Below, in pieces: positions 24,218 to 33,239 of a DNA stretch of 64,000 bases. The notes beneath the pieces were generated by a model that ran no database searches, was not told the DNA's origin, and saw only the letters and a program-made list of their open reading frames with translations. This stretch comes from Clostridium minihomine. Its GTDB lineage: Bacteria; Bacillota; Clostridia; Oscillospirales; Acutalibacteraceae. The translations under genes were made by a program, and so were the position numbers. How positions within the stretch are numbered: position 1 is the first letter of the stretch; each line of letters opens with the position of its first letter. The DNA is taken from contig NZ_OEQH01000001.1 in NCBI RefSeq assembly GCF_900240385.1, positions 682,001-746,000 of the forward strand, read 5' to 3'.

Positions 24218-25894
24218 TCAATCCAGTATCTCGATGATTTTCTTTGCTATTTCTTCGGCTAAGAGAGGGGGAACGGCATTTCCCACTTGCTGATACTGAG
24301 AATCCTTTGTTCCCTTAAATCTAAACTTATCAGGAAAGGTTTGCAATCTTGCAGCTTCCCTAATACTCAGAGCGCGACTATGTGCTGGATGTATCCACAT
24401 AGATTTTCTAACATTAACAACTGTACCCGATGGCTCATCGTACTTGAGCTTGAGATAAATCGTGTTTTGTGTGCGCTCACCTTTGGTATAAGTGGTTTTT
24501 TGCTCTTTTGGGAGGTTATGAAAGTTCTCACCTGCCTGTAATGTTTCAAATCTTTTCTTTGCGGTTGGGCGGGTTGCTGTGTTTACATGATTATAAAGCT
24601 CCTCTGCATTTCTGAGTTTGTATGCTAAAGAGTTCTCTGCTAAATCTTTTTGAGGAACTTTTATAGGCTCAGAAGATATATTATCTGTTGGCTCTACATC
24701 AGCGAGGTCTTCTATGGCAGCTTTAACTGTTCTAAAATCCTTTTCCTCAAACGTGCCCTTTGGCATTCCTAATTTCGATTCTAATTCAGGTTTGCAACCA
24801 ATGATGATATAACGCATCCGCTTCTGAGGAACACCAAACTCAGCCGCATTTAGCGCATCTGATGTAATCTTGTAGTGATAGGGTGCTGATTCCAGAACCT
24901 TTTGGATATATTCAAGCACCGCATAAGATTTAACATTCGCTACTATTCCATTATCCTTGCTGTAGGAATCAATGTGAATCCTTTTCTCTATAAGTTCCGA
25001 CCATTTACTCAGCATTCGTTGAATTGCGATAGAGGCATCCAAAGTTTCATCTATAAGCTCAGCAGTGGCATTTTGAGTCTGATTAAAAATATTATTGAAC
25101 AGTTGGGCACAATCGCAGTCATATCTTGAGATTTCGTTGTTGGCATCTACATTTTCCAATATAGTAGTGCATTCTTTAATCAACTGACTTTTGTGTTTCG
25201 CAATTCGTTCCAACAATTTTTCATGCTGGGTCTTTTTTTCTTCCGCTTTATCCGTTTTCTGAGCAGCTACTTTATAGATGCTATTGAATAGGCGGTAGCG
25301 TTTTTGACTCCATTGGTGCTGATCTATAAATTGTTGATTGTTGATTATTGCTTCAAAGTCTTCTTTGGTATTTGCATCATCAAAAATTGTGAGGTTGAAC
25401 CGATGCGAGAGCAATTCAATCTTGTCAACGGTCATTTTCATATCCTTTATACCAAGAGCCACATCATCTTCTTCCAAATAAAAGCGATGAACACTTGATT
25501 TAAGCATACTGACATTTTCCATTACAAAAACAGTTGGTTGTAATTCTGTGATGACACGAACATATTCTTTAACCAATCGGTTATTCATGCTTACTGCAGT
25601 GTTTTTTTGCCTGTTTGCATTGGAAAAGCCTTGGCATGGTGGGCCACCGATTACAACATCTACTGAGCCTAATTTCCGAATTGAAGCCGCAGTGACTTCT
25701 GTAACGTTATCAAACATTTTGACATTCTTGTGATTTTCTTTATATGTTAATTGAGCGTTGGGATTATTCTCCGCAGCGGCCATAATTTGAAATCGTTCTG
25801 TTTGTGTAAAACCATAACTTAATCCACCAGCCCCTGCAAATAAATCTACGACTGTATATTTTTTCTGACTGTCATTTGTTGGCATACTGCTCAT
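24218..25894 (-). CDS. DNA (cytosine-5)-methyltransferase with large internal insert
   Basis: 558 residues, last gene of the defence operon. Canonical m5C motifs: I VDLFAGAGGLSYGF (about 15), IV GGPPCQGFSNANRQ with the catalytic Cys (about 85), VI VFVMENVSML (about 123), VIII GVPQKRMRYIIIG (about 365), and X QVGNAVPPLLAEEIA near the end. The distance between motifs VI and VIII is about 240 residues instead of roughly 40, filled by a helical, Lys/Glu-rich insert with a small Cys pair (DCDCAQ). The target recognition region between VIII and X is of ordinary size. It overlaps the AIPR gene by ATGA. It probably marks self DNA for the system; the target sequence is unknown. Confidence 0.93.
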   Translation of the reverse strand: MSSMPTNDSQKKYTVVDLFAGAGGLSYGFTQTERFQIMAAAENNPNAQLTYKENHKNVKMFDNVTEVTAASIRKLGSVDVVIGGPPCQGFSNANRQKNTAVSMNNRLVKEYVRVITELQPTVFVMENVSMLKSSVHRFYLEEDDVALGIKDMKMTVDKIELLSHRFNLTIFDDANTKEDFEAIINNQQFIDQHQWSQKRYRLFNSIYKVAAQKTDKAEEKKTQHEKLLERIAKHKSQLIKECTTILENVDANNEISRYDCDCAQLFNNIFNQTQNATAELIDETLDASIAIQRMLSKWSELIEKRIHIDSYSKDNGIVANVKSYAVLEYIQKVLESAPYHYKITSDALNAAEFGVPQKRMRYIIIGCKPELESKLGMPKGTFEEKDFRTVKAAIEDLADVEPTDNISSEPIKVPQKDLAENSLAYKLRNAEELYNHVNTATRPTAKKRFETLQAGENFHNLPKEQKTTYTKGERTQNTIYLKLKYDEPSGTVVNVRKSMWIHPAHSRALSIREAARLQTFPDKFRFKGTKDSQYQQVGNAVPPLLAEEIAKKIIEILD

Positions 25895-27639
25895 AACTCC
25901 TCCTCAAAACGACGCTGAAGGAGTTCCCAGCAGTCTTCTTTTTTACACCACTGCCCAATATTAACTCCGGGAGTTGTGGGGTTCATAAAATGGTTCCACA
26001 CGATATACATTACTTTTTCTATTATTTGAGCCACCTCTGGTGAAATACTTTGCGTTGCCCAGATATAATCCGAATCCACTTTATCGGCAAAGTATTTCCC
26101 GATAAGAGCCACCGTATAGTAATTCTGCTGTGCCTTGAATCCACCGAATTTATGATCTGCAATTATTTTATCGCATTCATTAAACAAAATTACTTTGCTT
26201 ATCATATCCTTATACGTTGTTTCGCTCGGTTCAGGTATCTCGCCTTTTTTTGTCATCTCTGAAAAAATAACAAAATTAGTCTCTAAGCCCTTGCTCACGA
26301 TATCAGGAAAGCCACGCCATGCCATCATACACTTTGCGGCAACAGTTTTGGATATGCATCGTGATTTTGGATTGTGCTCTTTGAATTGTCGTTTTAACGC
26401 TGGGGTAATCTGTCGATTTACTTCTACTAAATATTGGCCTCTTGCACGCTCATAGAACCAGCGATCCAACGATTTTCCTTTTTCGGTAGGTATATAAATG
26501 CTTCGTGATAATTGCTCCATACGGATATGATATTCATCATTCGCACTAAAGTCAGACATATTGATTTTGTTTTGGCTATTGGCGTATTTAGAAATATTCG
26601 CAATGATTTCATTCGTTTTTTCGGTATCTTTAATAACACTCAGCTTAATCTGAACGCTGGCCTTGCTTAATGAAATCTTGCTTTGATATGCATTATATAT
26701 TGATGCAGTTGTTTGACCGCCGTTTACAATTTGCCAGCCATGTAGAACATTAATTACCGATAGCGTATTTGTCGATGCTGCTTCATCTATTTCAATGCTT
26801 TCTGCAATGGTGGATATACCATTGTTATATGCCATAAACATATGTGGCTCACTCGATAATGTATCTCGAATACCTTTATTTATTTTGCCCGTTGCCTGTA
26901 AGAATGAACGAACATTGCGTTCAATTAGATTTTGCCCCTCGTCCTTATAAATTTTAGCAAGTAGTTCTCCTGAAATAACGCCCACATAACAGTCATATGC
27001 AGGGTTTTCATCATCAACCTTGATTAAGCTTAGTGCTTCTGAATATTTGCTTTTGAGACGAATAACAACCTTTGTGGCTTGGGCGTTTTGGAACAAACAC
27101 TGATATAGGCGCTCAATATCCCACACGTCAAATTTAACTGTAATTTTCCCTATGATAATATCTTGAGGAACATACAAAACGGCTTCATTATTAGTAATTA
27201 ATATAATGTTTACAACTTCTGTTTCATTTGTATATTGCTTAATAAATTCATAGGCTTGATAGCCTTCTCCGGATTCTTCTGCTTCATCAAAATATGAAGT
27301 TTTACAGCTTCTATAAAATTTTGTAGCTTGTCGGATAATTTTATCTATATCCGTTTTTCCGAGTTTATCAATGGTAGACTTAGAATTATAATCAGCAACT
27401 AATAATGTCATCGAATGAAAATATTCGTTGTATGCATATCCATCTAAACGCATCTTTTCATTCGTTTTTTTGAAGCTCACAATTTCACAGTCAGCCAAGT
27501 TAGTCACGCCTGCTTCCTGCAAATAAGAAACAAATATTGTTTTAAATGCATTGAGAGAGCCCACGCCATTTTCCTTGGCATATGTTGCAGCTTCTTCCGA
27601 TAATTCGCTATAAAATTCCTTTACTTTATCCGACAGCAT
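25891..27639 (-). CDS. AIPR family protein
   Basis: 582 residues from ATG 27639, nine bases after AAAGGAG. The abortive-infection phage-resistance (AIPR) signature is clear: LIERNVRSFLQATGKINKGI (about 240), then FMAYNNGISTIAESIEI, and GWQIVNGGQTTASIYNAY (about 300). AIPR proteins occur in phage-resistance loci; their biochemical activity is not established to my knowledge. The N-terminal part (about 40-160) looks like a nuclease-like alpha/beta domain but I cannot place catalytic residues. It overlaps the nuclease gene upstream (14 bases) and the methyltransferase gene downstream (4 bases). Confidence 0.9.
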   Translation of the reverse strand: MLSDKVKEFYSELSEEAATYAKENGVGSLNAFKTIFVSYLQEAGVTNLADCEIVSFKKTNEKMRLDGYAYNEYFHSMTLLVADYNSKSTIDKLGKTDIDKIIRQATKFYRSCKTSYFDEAEESGEGYQAYEFIKQYTNETEVVNIILITNNEAVLYVPQDIIIGKITVKFDVWDIERLYQCLFQNAQATKVVIRLKSKYSEALSLIKVDDENPAYDCYVGVISGELLAKIYKDEGQNLIERNVRSFLQATGKINKGIRDTLSSEPHMFMAYNNGISTIAESIEIDEAASTNTLSVINVLHGWQIVNGGQTTASIYNAYQSKISLSKASVQIKLSVIKDTEKTNEIIANISKYANSQNKINMSDFSANDEYHIRMEQLSRSIYIPTEKGKSLDRWFYERARGQYLVEVNRQITPALKRQFKEHNPKSRCISKTVAAKCMMAWRGFPDIVSKGLETNFVIFSEMTKKGEIPEPSETTYKDMISKVILFNECDKIIADHKFGGFKAQQNYYTVALIGKYFADKVDSDYIWATQSISPEVAQIIEKVMYIVWNHFMNPTTPGVNIGQWCKKEDCWELLQRRFEEEL

Positions 27640-28645
27640 TTGGCTCATCTCCTTTCAGCAAAACTTTTACTCCCTCTGTTACCAAAAATCTTTGGCACAT
27701 ATCCATACTTATGGAATATGTAACATTGCTTAGGCCTGCTTCCAATTTTGAGCGTTCTATCCGGGGGAACCCTGTACCCACCTTGTAAAAATTATCTTCT
27801 CTATCGAAATAGCCTGTTGAATATAATTCAGCACATGCAGACAAATACCCATATCGTTCAACTTTTTCATGAAACTGTTGCAAATATGCATTATCGGAAA
27901 CTAAAAGCAATTCTACTTCTTGAACCATTTCCGACAGAGTAATCCCATCGCTTTCACTTTTTCTAAACGCATAGAATTGTAAATACAAATTATATAGTAC
28001 ATCCTGAGTATCAAGCTGATATTCGCTACTAATATTTGCCTTATAAGGAGCCTTTTGAGCCGTCGCCTTCACTTCAATAGCGTTTCCTTGAATATAAAAA
28101 TCATGGGTTTCGTCATTGCATCCAGACCAAAAAGAAACTGCAACTGCGCCATAGATTTCTATTAGTTGCTTTAGCAAAGTCAATTCACCCAATAGCCCCA
28201 ATTCACGTTCCTTGGATAGCAGAATGTCCTTTTCAAGTAAAAAGAAATTTCTCCATTTGGTGAGTACATTAGAGAAGCAGCCTGTAATACTTTTTAGATT
28301 TCGTAGTTTCTCTATTGAAACCCGCAAATCCTCTACGATAATTTCAAAGATATATCCTTCACTTTGCTCGGATTGTTTTAGGAAAATGCAATCTCCTAAA
28401 CTATCTCCATATTCCGGTAACGTAGCTATTCCTATTTCAGCGCCTTTCCAACGAGGGAACGAAATGTTGTCTGGAGACTTTTCAATATGTACATATAACT
28501 CGAGAGCAAGGGTGATTTTATCAACAGCAAAAATGATTACCGCACCGTTGTCCATTTTCAAACGGCGCGCTAATCTACTTTTTCCTTGTCCATTTTCTCT
28601 TGCCGCTTTTAATATCTCGGCATAAATATCACTCGTATAGCTCAT
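27626..28645 (-). CDS. PD-(D/E)XK nuclease-like protein
   Basis: 339 residues, ATG at 28645 with GAGAGGG upstream. After an N-terminal domain of about 150 residues comes a restriction-fold core: the acidic residue in LGLLGELTLLKQL, the aspartate in SGCNDETHDFYIQG, and AIEVKATAQKA supplying E-x-K. This matches the family annotated as PD-(D/E)XK motif proteins in Z1/AIPR loci and is the most likely DNA-cleaving component. The gene overlaps Z1 (17 bases) and AIPR. Confidence 0.85.
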   Translation of the reverse strand: MSYTSDIYAEILKAARENGQGKSRLARRLKMDNGAVIIFAVDKITLALELYVHIEKSPDNISFPRWKGAEIGIATLPEYGDSLGDCIFLKQSEQSEGYIFEIIVEDLRVSIEKLRNLKSITGCFSNVLTKWRNFFLLEKDILLSKERELGLLGELTLLKQLIEIYGAVAVSFWSGCNDETHDFYIQGNAIEVKATAQKAPYKANISSEYQLDTQDVLYNLYLQFYAFRKSESDGITLSEMVQEVELLLVSDNAYLQQFHEKVERYGYLSACAELYSTGYFDREDNFYKVGTGFPRIERSKLEAGLSNVTYSISMDMCQRFLVTEGVKVLLKGDEPNAVG

Positions 28646-31439
28646 AGTTTTCCCTCTCGATAGCGATTTCAGTTACCCTATAAGATTGTAAATCTCCCAG
28701 CCCTTGACGATGTGGGAATACAACTGCAAATCCAAATGGCGTTTTATGAGTTCCTTTTAATTTTGTTAAAGAACCTGCTTGTCCAATAGGGTACAAAATT
28801 AGAAGGCCATTTTCTCTTTTGCGTGTGCTTTTTCTTATGTACTCCGCCAATGTTTTTTCATCACCGGAACTATGCGTGTTTTTGATGGCTTCAACTTGGT
28901 TTATCTGTGCACTTGTGTAATCTAAATACTCATGTCCCGCAGATGTCATCGTATGAATAGAACAAAACTGACCTCCCTCTGTGATACCTTTTTCACGTTC
29001 TATACCAGAGCCAATTTCTAAATTAGCAATAGAAAATTTGGGACCATTGCCAACATTAATAAGGCAGACAGTCCAATTGGTTAACCCGCCACACTTATTT
29101 TGATTGCGGATGTAGTCTGCCATGTATTGGCTGTTGGCTCTTGTGGCATTTTCAGAAGTTTGATAATCCTCCAAAAAATTTGCTATATCAAAGCCTGCAA
29201 CCTTGCTCCAAAATATATGTTCTCCCACAGCCGATCGGCTCTTCTCTTGCCAATAACGCTCTTTATTCTGGGGTGCTCCAATTGCTTTTAAAAGAATTTC
29301 TGCTGCTGCAAAGTTTGTATCATATTGCTCTGGATTTACATCAAACGAGCGTGTTTGGCTCAATCTATTGCTAAAATCCTTTTTCATTTCCCTTCCAGTC
29401 CTTACTTTATTTCGACTGGAAATTAGCAAATCGGGATGAGTTGCAATGCGAAGACCAAAAGACATTGGAGTCTGATCCATATCGTTCATAAAATCAAACT
29501 GATGCACGAGCTCTTCAGTCGCCATGCTTATATGCAAGAAATAATTTTTTAGCAGAGGAGTAGTATATAATCGGCATAAATCCAAGTATCCCGGGCGATA
29601 GCCAAACCAGCGCCCCATTTGCATTAATGTGTCATAGGTGTTTGAGCTTCTTGTAAAATAACTAATAGTCAGGCCTTCCAAAGTAAGGCCTCGTGAAAGT
29701 TTATCTCCACCGATGGCGATTACATTAAATGGTTGTCCGGCATGATCCTTATACATAAGAGAGTCCATACTTTTACCATTTACGCTGTAAATAACAAACT
29801 CTTTTTCAAAAAAGAGCCTTTTAACTTCTCCGTAAATGGTTACCCACTCAAACTCAGCTAACGATTTCATGTATTTAGGAAATTCGTTTTGCATTTCAAG
29901 TGTGGTTTGTTGATAATCATTTTCCCAAATTTGCCTAAAGGATGCTTCAATCTCAGCATCTCCATAGAGAACAAAGTTTTCAATTTCTTCCTTAACATAT
30001 TCTGCAATTTTACGCTTTATTTTGTTTTGCTGCGCAACAAAGCGTACTATGTGAATGAGCATTGTGTTTGGTTTGTTACGCTGTCCTCTCAGATTTCGAA
30101 GTGCAGTGGAGATAAAAAAGCTCTTAAGAGCTTGCTTTAATTCCGTAGGAATTTCACCAACGGGATCAGTGGATTTTGTGCCTTTCCCTAAGTAGCTTTT
30201 ACCCTCCATAATATTTCTACACAGGGGCATAGCAGGAGCTTCGTCCTCTCCAGTTAGTCCAAAAAACTCACGGGCACCAATATACTTATCTGCTCTCGGT
30301 ATCTTAAGAATAAAATCCTTCGGGTATAGATCACTGCCGAATTTATCATCTTGCATATGGGGCGGAATAAAAATATTGGCAAATGGTGTTGCTGTGTACC
30401 CAACATATGAACGGCACTCAAACAAGCGCAACATTTCTCTAATTAGTCCATTAATTGTGGTTGGGTTATAATTATCCAGCAGTTTACCTGTGTTGTCAAA
30501 GCACTCATTTGTATTTAAGGAGGCTTGGTCAGCCTCATCGTCGATGATTAAAACAGGATACTCTGAGGGGATGATCTTTTTTAGTTTGCCGTCACTTTCT
30601 GCAATCGGACTCTTTTGGAAATAGGCAATCAGCTTTCTTAAAACAGTTGCATTCTTTTTTGTAACAATAATATATGGTGGATGCATAGACGTGCCAGCAA
30701 CCTTAATGTTGAAATCTCCTTTTTCATCCCTTGTCGTTAAGGATTGATACAGGGTAGACTCCATGATTTGATTGCTTTTTCCGATGCCAACGCCAATAGC
30801 ATTTTTTGTATGAGTGTAATTTCCTTGTGCTTGCAAACTCGTTTCATATCCAAGCACTTCTTCGTCAATGCGCGCCTGAGTCTGACTGCGAAGATTATTA
30901 TGAATACCACTTAATACAATAATAATTTTATATCCAGCGTCAATTGCTTTATTAATTAACCCGATATAGTGAGCAGTCTTACCGGATTGAACATAACCAA
31001 ACACCAATCCCATGCGTTCCTCAGACCTACGCTCGTGAGAATTTGAAATCACATTCATGACCTCATCTGTTGCTTCATCAATATCTCTAACAGCATTGAT
31101 GCTCCAGTTATCCTTTTTATAGAGGTAATCGAGATATCGTGTCCAGTATTCTGTTTTAAAGCCGTCTGTTTTTCTTAATCGTTTCCACCAATCAGAGTCT
31201 TTCATTTCATCGCTCATGATATTAATGACAGGCTCGATATCGGCAGAGATCTCCTCAAAAAGAAAATTGCGTAAACTTTCCTCATTAATTCCTACTGCCG
31301 AAAACACGGACACTACCTGCTCCACAATATCTGAAATGGATTGAGTGAAGTCTTTCTCCTGCAACTCCACACAGCGGTTATACGCAGCTATATATAAATT
31401 CCTTTCGCTCTCGCTTAGTCCGTTTGGAATGTTAATCAT
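28629..31439 (-). CDS. Z1 domain superfamily II helicase-like ATPase
   Basis: 936 residues from ATG 31439; GAGG is nine bases upstream, so the TTG at 31448 is rejected. Helicase motifs in order: I FGYVQSGKTAHYIGL (about 148), II VLIIDDEADQASLN (about 300), III-like VGYTATPFANIFIPP (about 350), and VI LMQMGRWFGYRPGY near 620, the hallmark of the Z1 domain. Z1 proteins are found with MORC/MutL-type ATPases in restriction-like loci, where they are thought to translocate on or remodel DNA. It overlaps the ATPase gene by eight bases and the nuclease gene by 17. It appears complete. Confidence 0.93.
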   Translation of the reverse strand: MINIPNGLSESERNLYIAAYNRCVELQEKDFTQSISDIVEQVVSVFSAVGINEESLRNFLFEEISADIEPVINIMSDEMKDSDWWKRLRKTDGFKTEYWTRYLDYLYKKDNWSINAVRDIDEATDEVMNVISNSHERRSEERMGLVFGYVQSGKTAHYIGLINKAIDAGYKIIIVLSGIHNNLRSQTQARIDEEVLGYETSLQAQGNYTHTKNAIGVGIGKSNQIMESTLYQSLTTRDEKGDFNIKVAGTSMHPPYIIVTKKNATVLRKLIAYFQKSPIAESDGKLKKIIPSEYPVLIIDDEADQASLNTNECFDNTGKLLDNYNPTTINGLIREMLRLFECRSYVGYTATPFANIFIPPHMQDDKFGSDLYPKDFILKIPRADKYIGAREFFGLTGEDEAPAMPLCRNIMEGKSYLGKGTKSTDPVGEIPTELKQALKSFFISTALRNLRGQRNKPNTMLIHIVRFVAQQNKIKRKIAEYVKEEIENFVLYGDAEIEASFRQIWENDYQQTTLEMQNEFPKYMKSLAEFEWVTIYGEVKRLFFEKEFVIYSVNGKSMDSLMYKDHAGQPFNVIAIGGDKLSRGLTLEGLTISYFTRSSNTYDTLMQMGRWFGYRPGYLDLCRLYTTPLLKNYFLHISMATEELVHQFDFMNDMDQTPMSFGLRIATHPDLLISSRNKVRTGREMKKDFSNRLSQTRSFDVNPEQYDTNFAAAEILLKAIGAPQNKERYWQEKSRSAVGEHIFWSKVAGFDIANFLEDYQTSENATRANSQYMADYIRNQNKCGGLTNWTVCLINVGNGPKFSIANLEIGSGIEREKGITEGGQFCSIHTMTSAGHEYLDYTSAQINQVEAIKNTHSSGDEKTLAEYIRKSTRKRENGLLILYPIGQAGSLTKLKGTHKTPFGFAVVFPHRQGLGDLQSYRVTEIAIERENYELYE

Positions 31440-32931
31440 AATTTTCAACCTCGAATATTCTCAAAACATCTTCTTTAAGATACTTGAAATTTGCCATACC
31501 TAAAATAATGGGTGCTATCTCGTCTTTTTCATAACCCTTACTCATAAAACTCTTAATATAACCCTTAATTTCTTCCAAATCTCGTTGCCGCTGCACTGCA
31601 TCAGTTTTGTTCAGTTCACCGGTTGATGAATTGAGATACTCGGCCACACCGGATTGCATAAATGGGGCATAGTTCTCTGCAAGTGACAAAAAGGCTTTCA
31701 AATCTTGTTGCCCAGATTCATCGAGTCTTTTTTCAATTGCCGAAAGTAGCGGATGTTTTTTATTAATATGATAAGAATAGAACCCATTTCTGTTTTTTCG
31801 CTGTTCCCAGACATAGCCTAAATTCGGTGAAATTATATTCTTGGAATATACGCCACGTGAGTTATATACCTTTGCAGATGTTTCAGTACAACTATCTATA
31901 GTGCGGTTCAAAATCTCACGAATATAAAGCGGTGGTGTAGCAGCCGATTTCTTGATATCTATTTTCCAGTCAAAATCACTTTCGCTACCTATATCTAATT
32001 TAATACGGGCTAAATTAAAAGCAGGCTCTTTACGAATGTAGTTGAACCACGTACCATACACCAACAGCCTTCGATTTCTATATACGTAAATTCCTTGATG
32101 CGCAACAACTCCATAAGGACCCTCGATGTCTTTGAGCTCTTGTTCTGTTTTGAACTTTGTTTTATGTGGCAAGACATACGGCTGTATTGACACTTCTTTG
32201 CCATTCTCACAATAGACTTCTTCCGCCAGCTCTTGGGTAGCACTATTGCTTAAGCAATATGGATTCCAAGGCTTAATTGGTGTTGTATTTATATTGATTA
32301 TCAGACTATTATCTTCAATAAAACGATGAAAAACCAGCCCAAGATGCTTGACTACAGTGTCAACTAATGAATAAAAACTATTTTTAGCTTTTACAGCGTT
32401 GGGGTTCGAACAGGGCACAATTCGATCTAAGTTTTCTATGACAATAGCTGTACCATGTTCCCACAGGCTTAAACCAACATCGGAATATTCAAAATTGTTA
32501 ACAAGCAACTTCCAAATCCCTGACGCATCTGACTCAATAAAACTTAAATCCCAACAAGCATTAGCATATTGCCCCTCTGCCTTTGATATTACCGTCAATT
32601 TCTTACCCATAGAAAAGGCAGCTGTTTTCATCCCCATACCAAAGCGGCCAAGGTCATTTTGTTGACGAATATCCAGCGGAGAAGCAGAGCCAATCTTCAT
32701 TGAATGTATAAGCTTGTCCTGTGTCATTCCTATTCCGTTGTCTGCTATAATAATTTTTGAGTTTATACCATCCCACGAAAACAAAATCTCAACAATGCCT
32801 GCGCCAGCTGTGATACAATTGTCAACAATATCTGCTATCGCAGTCTCAGGTCGATATCCTACAGAGCGAAGGGAAGATAATAAAAGGTGAGCATCAGGAA
32901 CCAGTTCGACATAATTGGAATTATTCATCAC
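31432..32931 (-). CDS. GHKL ATPase, MORC/MutL-like
   Basis: 499 residues, GTG at 32931 seven bases after AAGGGGG. The N-terminal Bergerat fold has box N TAIADIVDNCITAGA (about 30-45), G1 IIADNGIGMTQ (about 70) and G2 GRFGMGMKTAAFS (about 100). The helix reads A-D-I-V-D-N, with Asp where MutL has the catalytic Glu; bacterial restriction-associated relatives share this as I recall. A transducer-like domain (about 230-340) and a helical C-terminus follow. Such ATPases dimerise on ATP and may sense or clamp DNA. It overlaps the XRE gene upstream and Z1 downstream. Confidence 0.92.
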   Translation of the reverse strand: MMNNSNYVELVPDAHLLLSSLRSVGYRPETAIADIVDNCITAGAGIVEILFSWDGINSKIIIADNGIGMTQDKLIHSMKIGSASPLDIRQQNDLGRFGMGMKTAAFSMGKKLTVISKAEGQYANACWDLSFIESDASGIWKLLVNNFEYSDVGLSLWEHGTAIVIENLDRIVPCSNPNAVKAKNSFYSLVDTVVKHLGLVFHRFIEDNSLIININTTPIKPWNPYCLSNSATQELAEEVYCENGKEVSIQPYVLPHKTKFKTEQELKDIEGPYGVVAHQGIYVYRNRRLLVYGTWFNYIRKEPAFNLARIKLDIGSESDFDWKIDIKKSAATPPLYIREILNRTIDSCTETSAKVYNSRGVYSKNIISPNLGYVWEQRKNRNGFYSYHINKKHPLLSAIEKRLDESGQQDLKAFLSLAENYAPFMQSGVAEYLNSSTGELNKTDAVQRQRDLEEIKGYIKSFMSKGYEKDEIAPIILGMANFKYLKEDVLRIFEVENYD

Positions 32932-33145
32932 CTATATACCCCCTTAAAGTTTCGAGGGCTTCATGGCTAAAGGAAATTTCATCAGATAATGAAATAATCA
33001 TTGTTGTTGCTAATCTATTAGGCTGAACATGTCCGTTCTCCCATCGGTTTACGGTAGAAAAGCTAACATGGAGCTTTTTTGCAAAAACCACCTGGGTTAG
33101 CCCTAAATCAAGCCTAATTTGTTTTATCGCATCACAAATTTCCAT
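32921..33145 (-). CDS. XRE family regulator of the defence operon
   Basis: 74 residues from ATG 33145 with GAGGTG seven bases upstream; the frame extends further upstream but without a ribosome site. The helix-turn-helix is plain: LGLTQVVFAKKLHVSFSTVN followed by RWENGHVQPN. It is the first gene of the operon and overlaps the GHKL gene by 11 bases. A 9-bp inverted repeat 35 bases upstream (33180-33203) is the probable operator, so it likely represses the operon and delays toxic activity until methylation is established, as C proteins do in restriction systems. That role is inferred from position and size. Confidence 0.88.
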   Translation of the reverse strand: MEICDAIKQIRLDLGLTQVVFAKKLHVSFSTVNRWENGHVQPNRLATTMIISLSDEISFSHEALETLRGYIGDE

Positions 33146-33179
33146 AATCCGCACCTCACTATAATTATAAAATAACACA

Positions 33180-33203
33180 AAAATATAGCATTGTCTATAT
33201 TTT
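33180..33203 (-). promoter_or_regulatory. inverted-repeat operator upstream of the XRE gene
   Basis: AAAATATAG / CTATATTTT, perfect over 9 bp with a CATTGT spacer, in the leader of the defence operon. A TATAAT lies between it and the start codon on the minus strand (near 33165), but its -35 box is unclear. Confidence 0.65.
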
Positions 33204-33239
33204 GCTGTATTGTGTCGAATTAAGAAAACCTTGCAAAAC

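Noticed and set aside
24218-33145. BREX or DISARM system
   Set aside because: No PglZ, BrxC, PLD (DrmC) or DUF1998 (DrmB) component; the Z1/GHKL/AIPR set is different.
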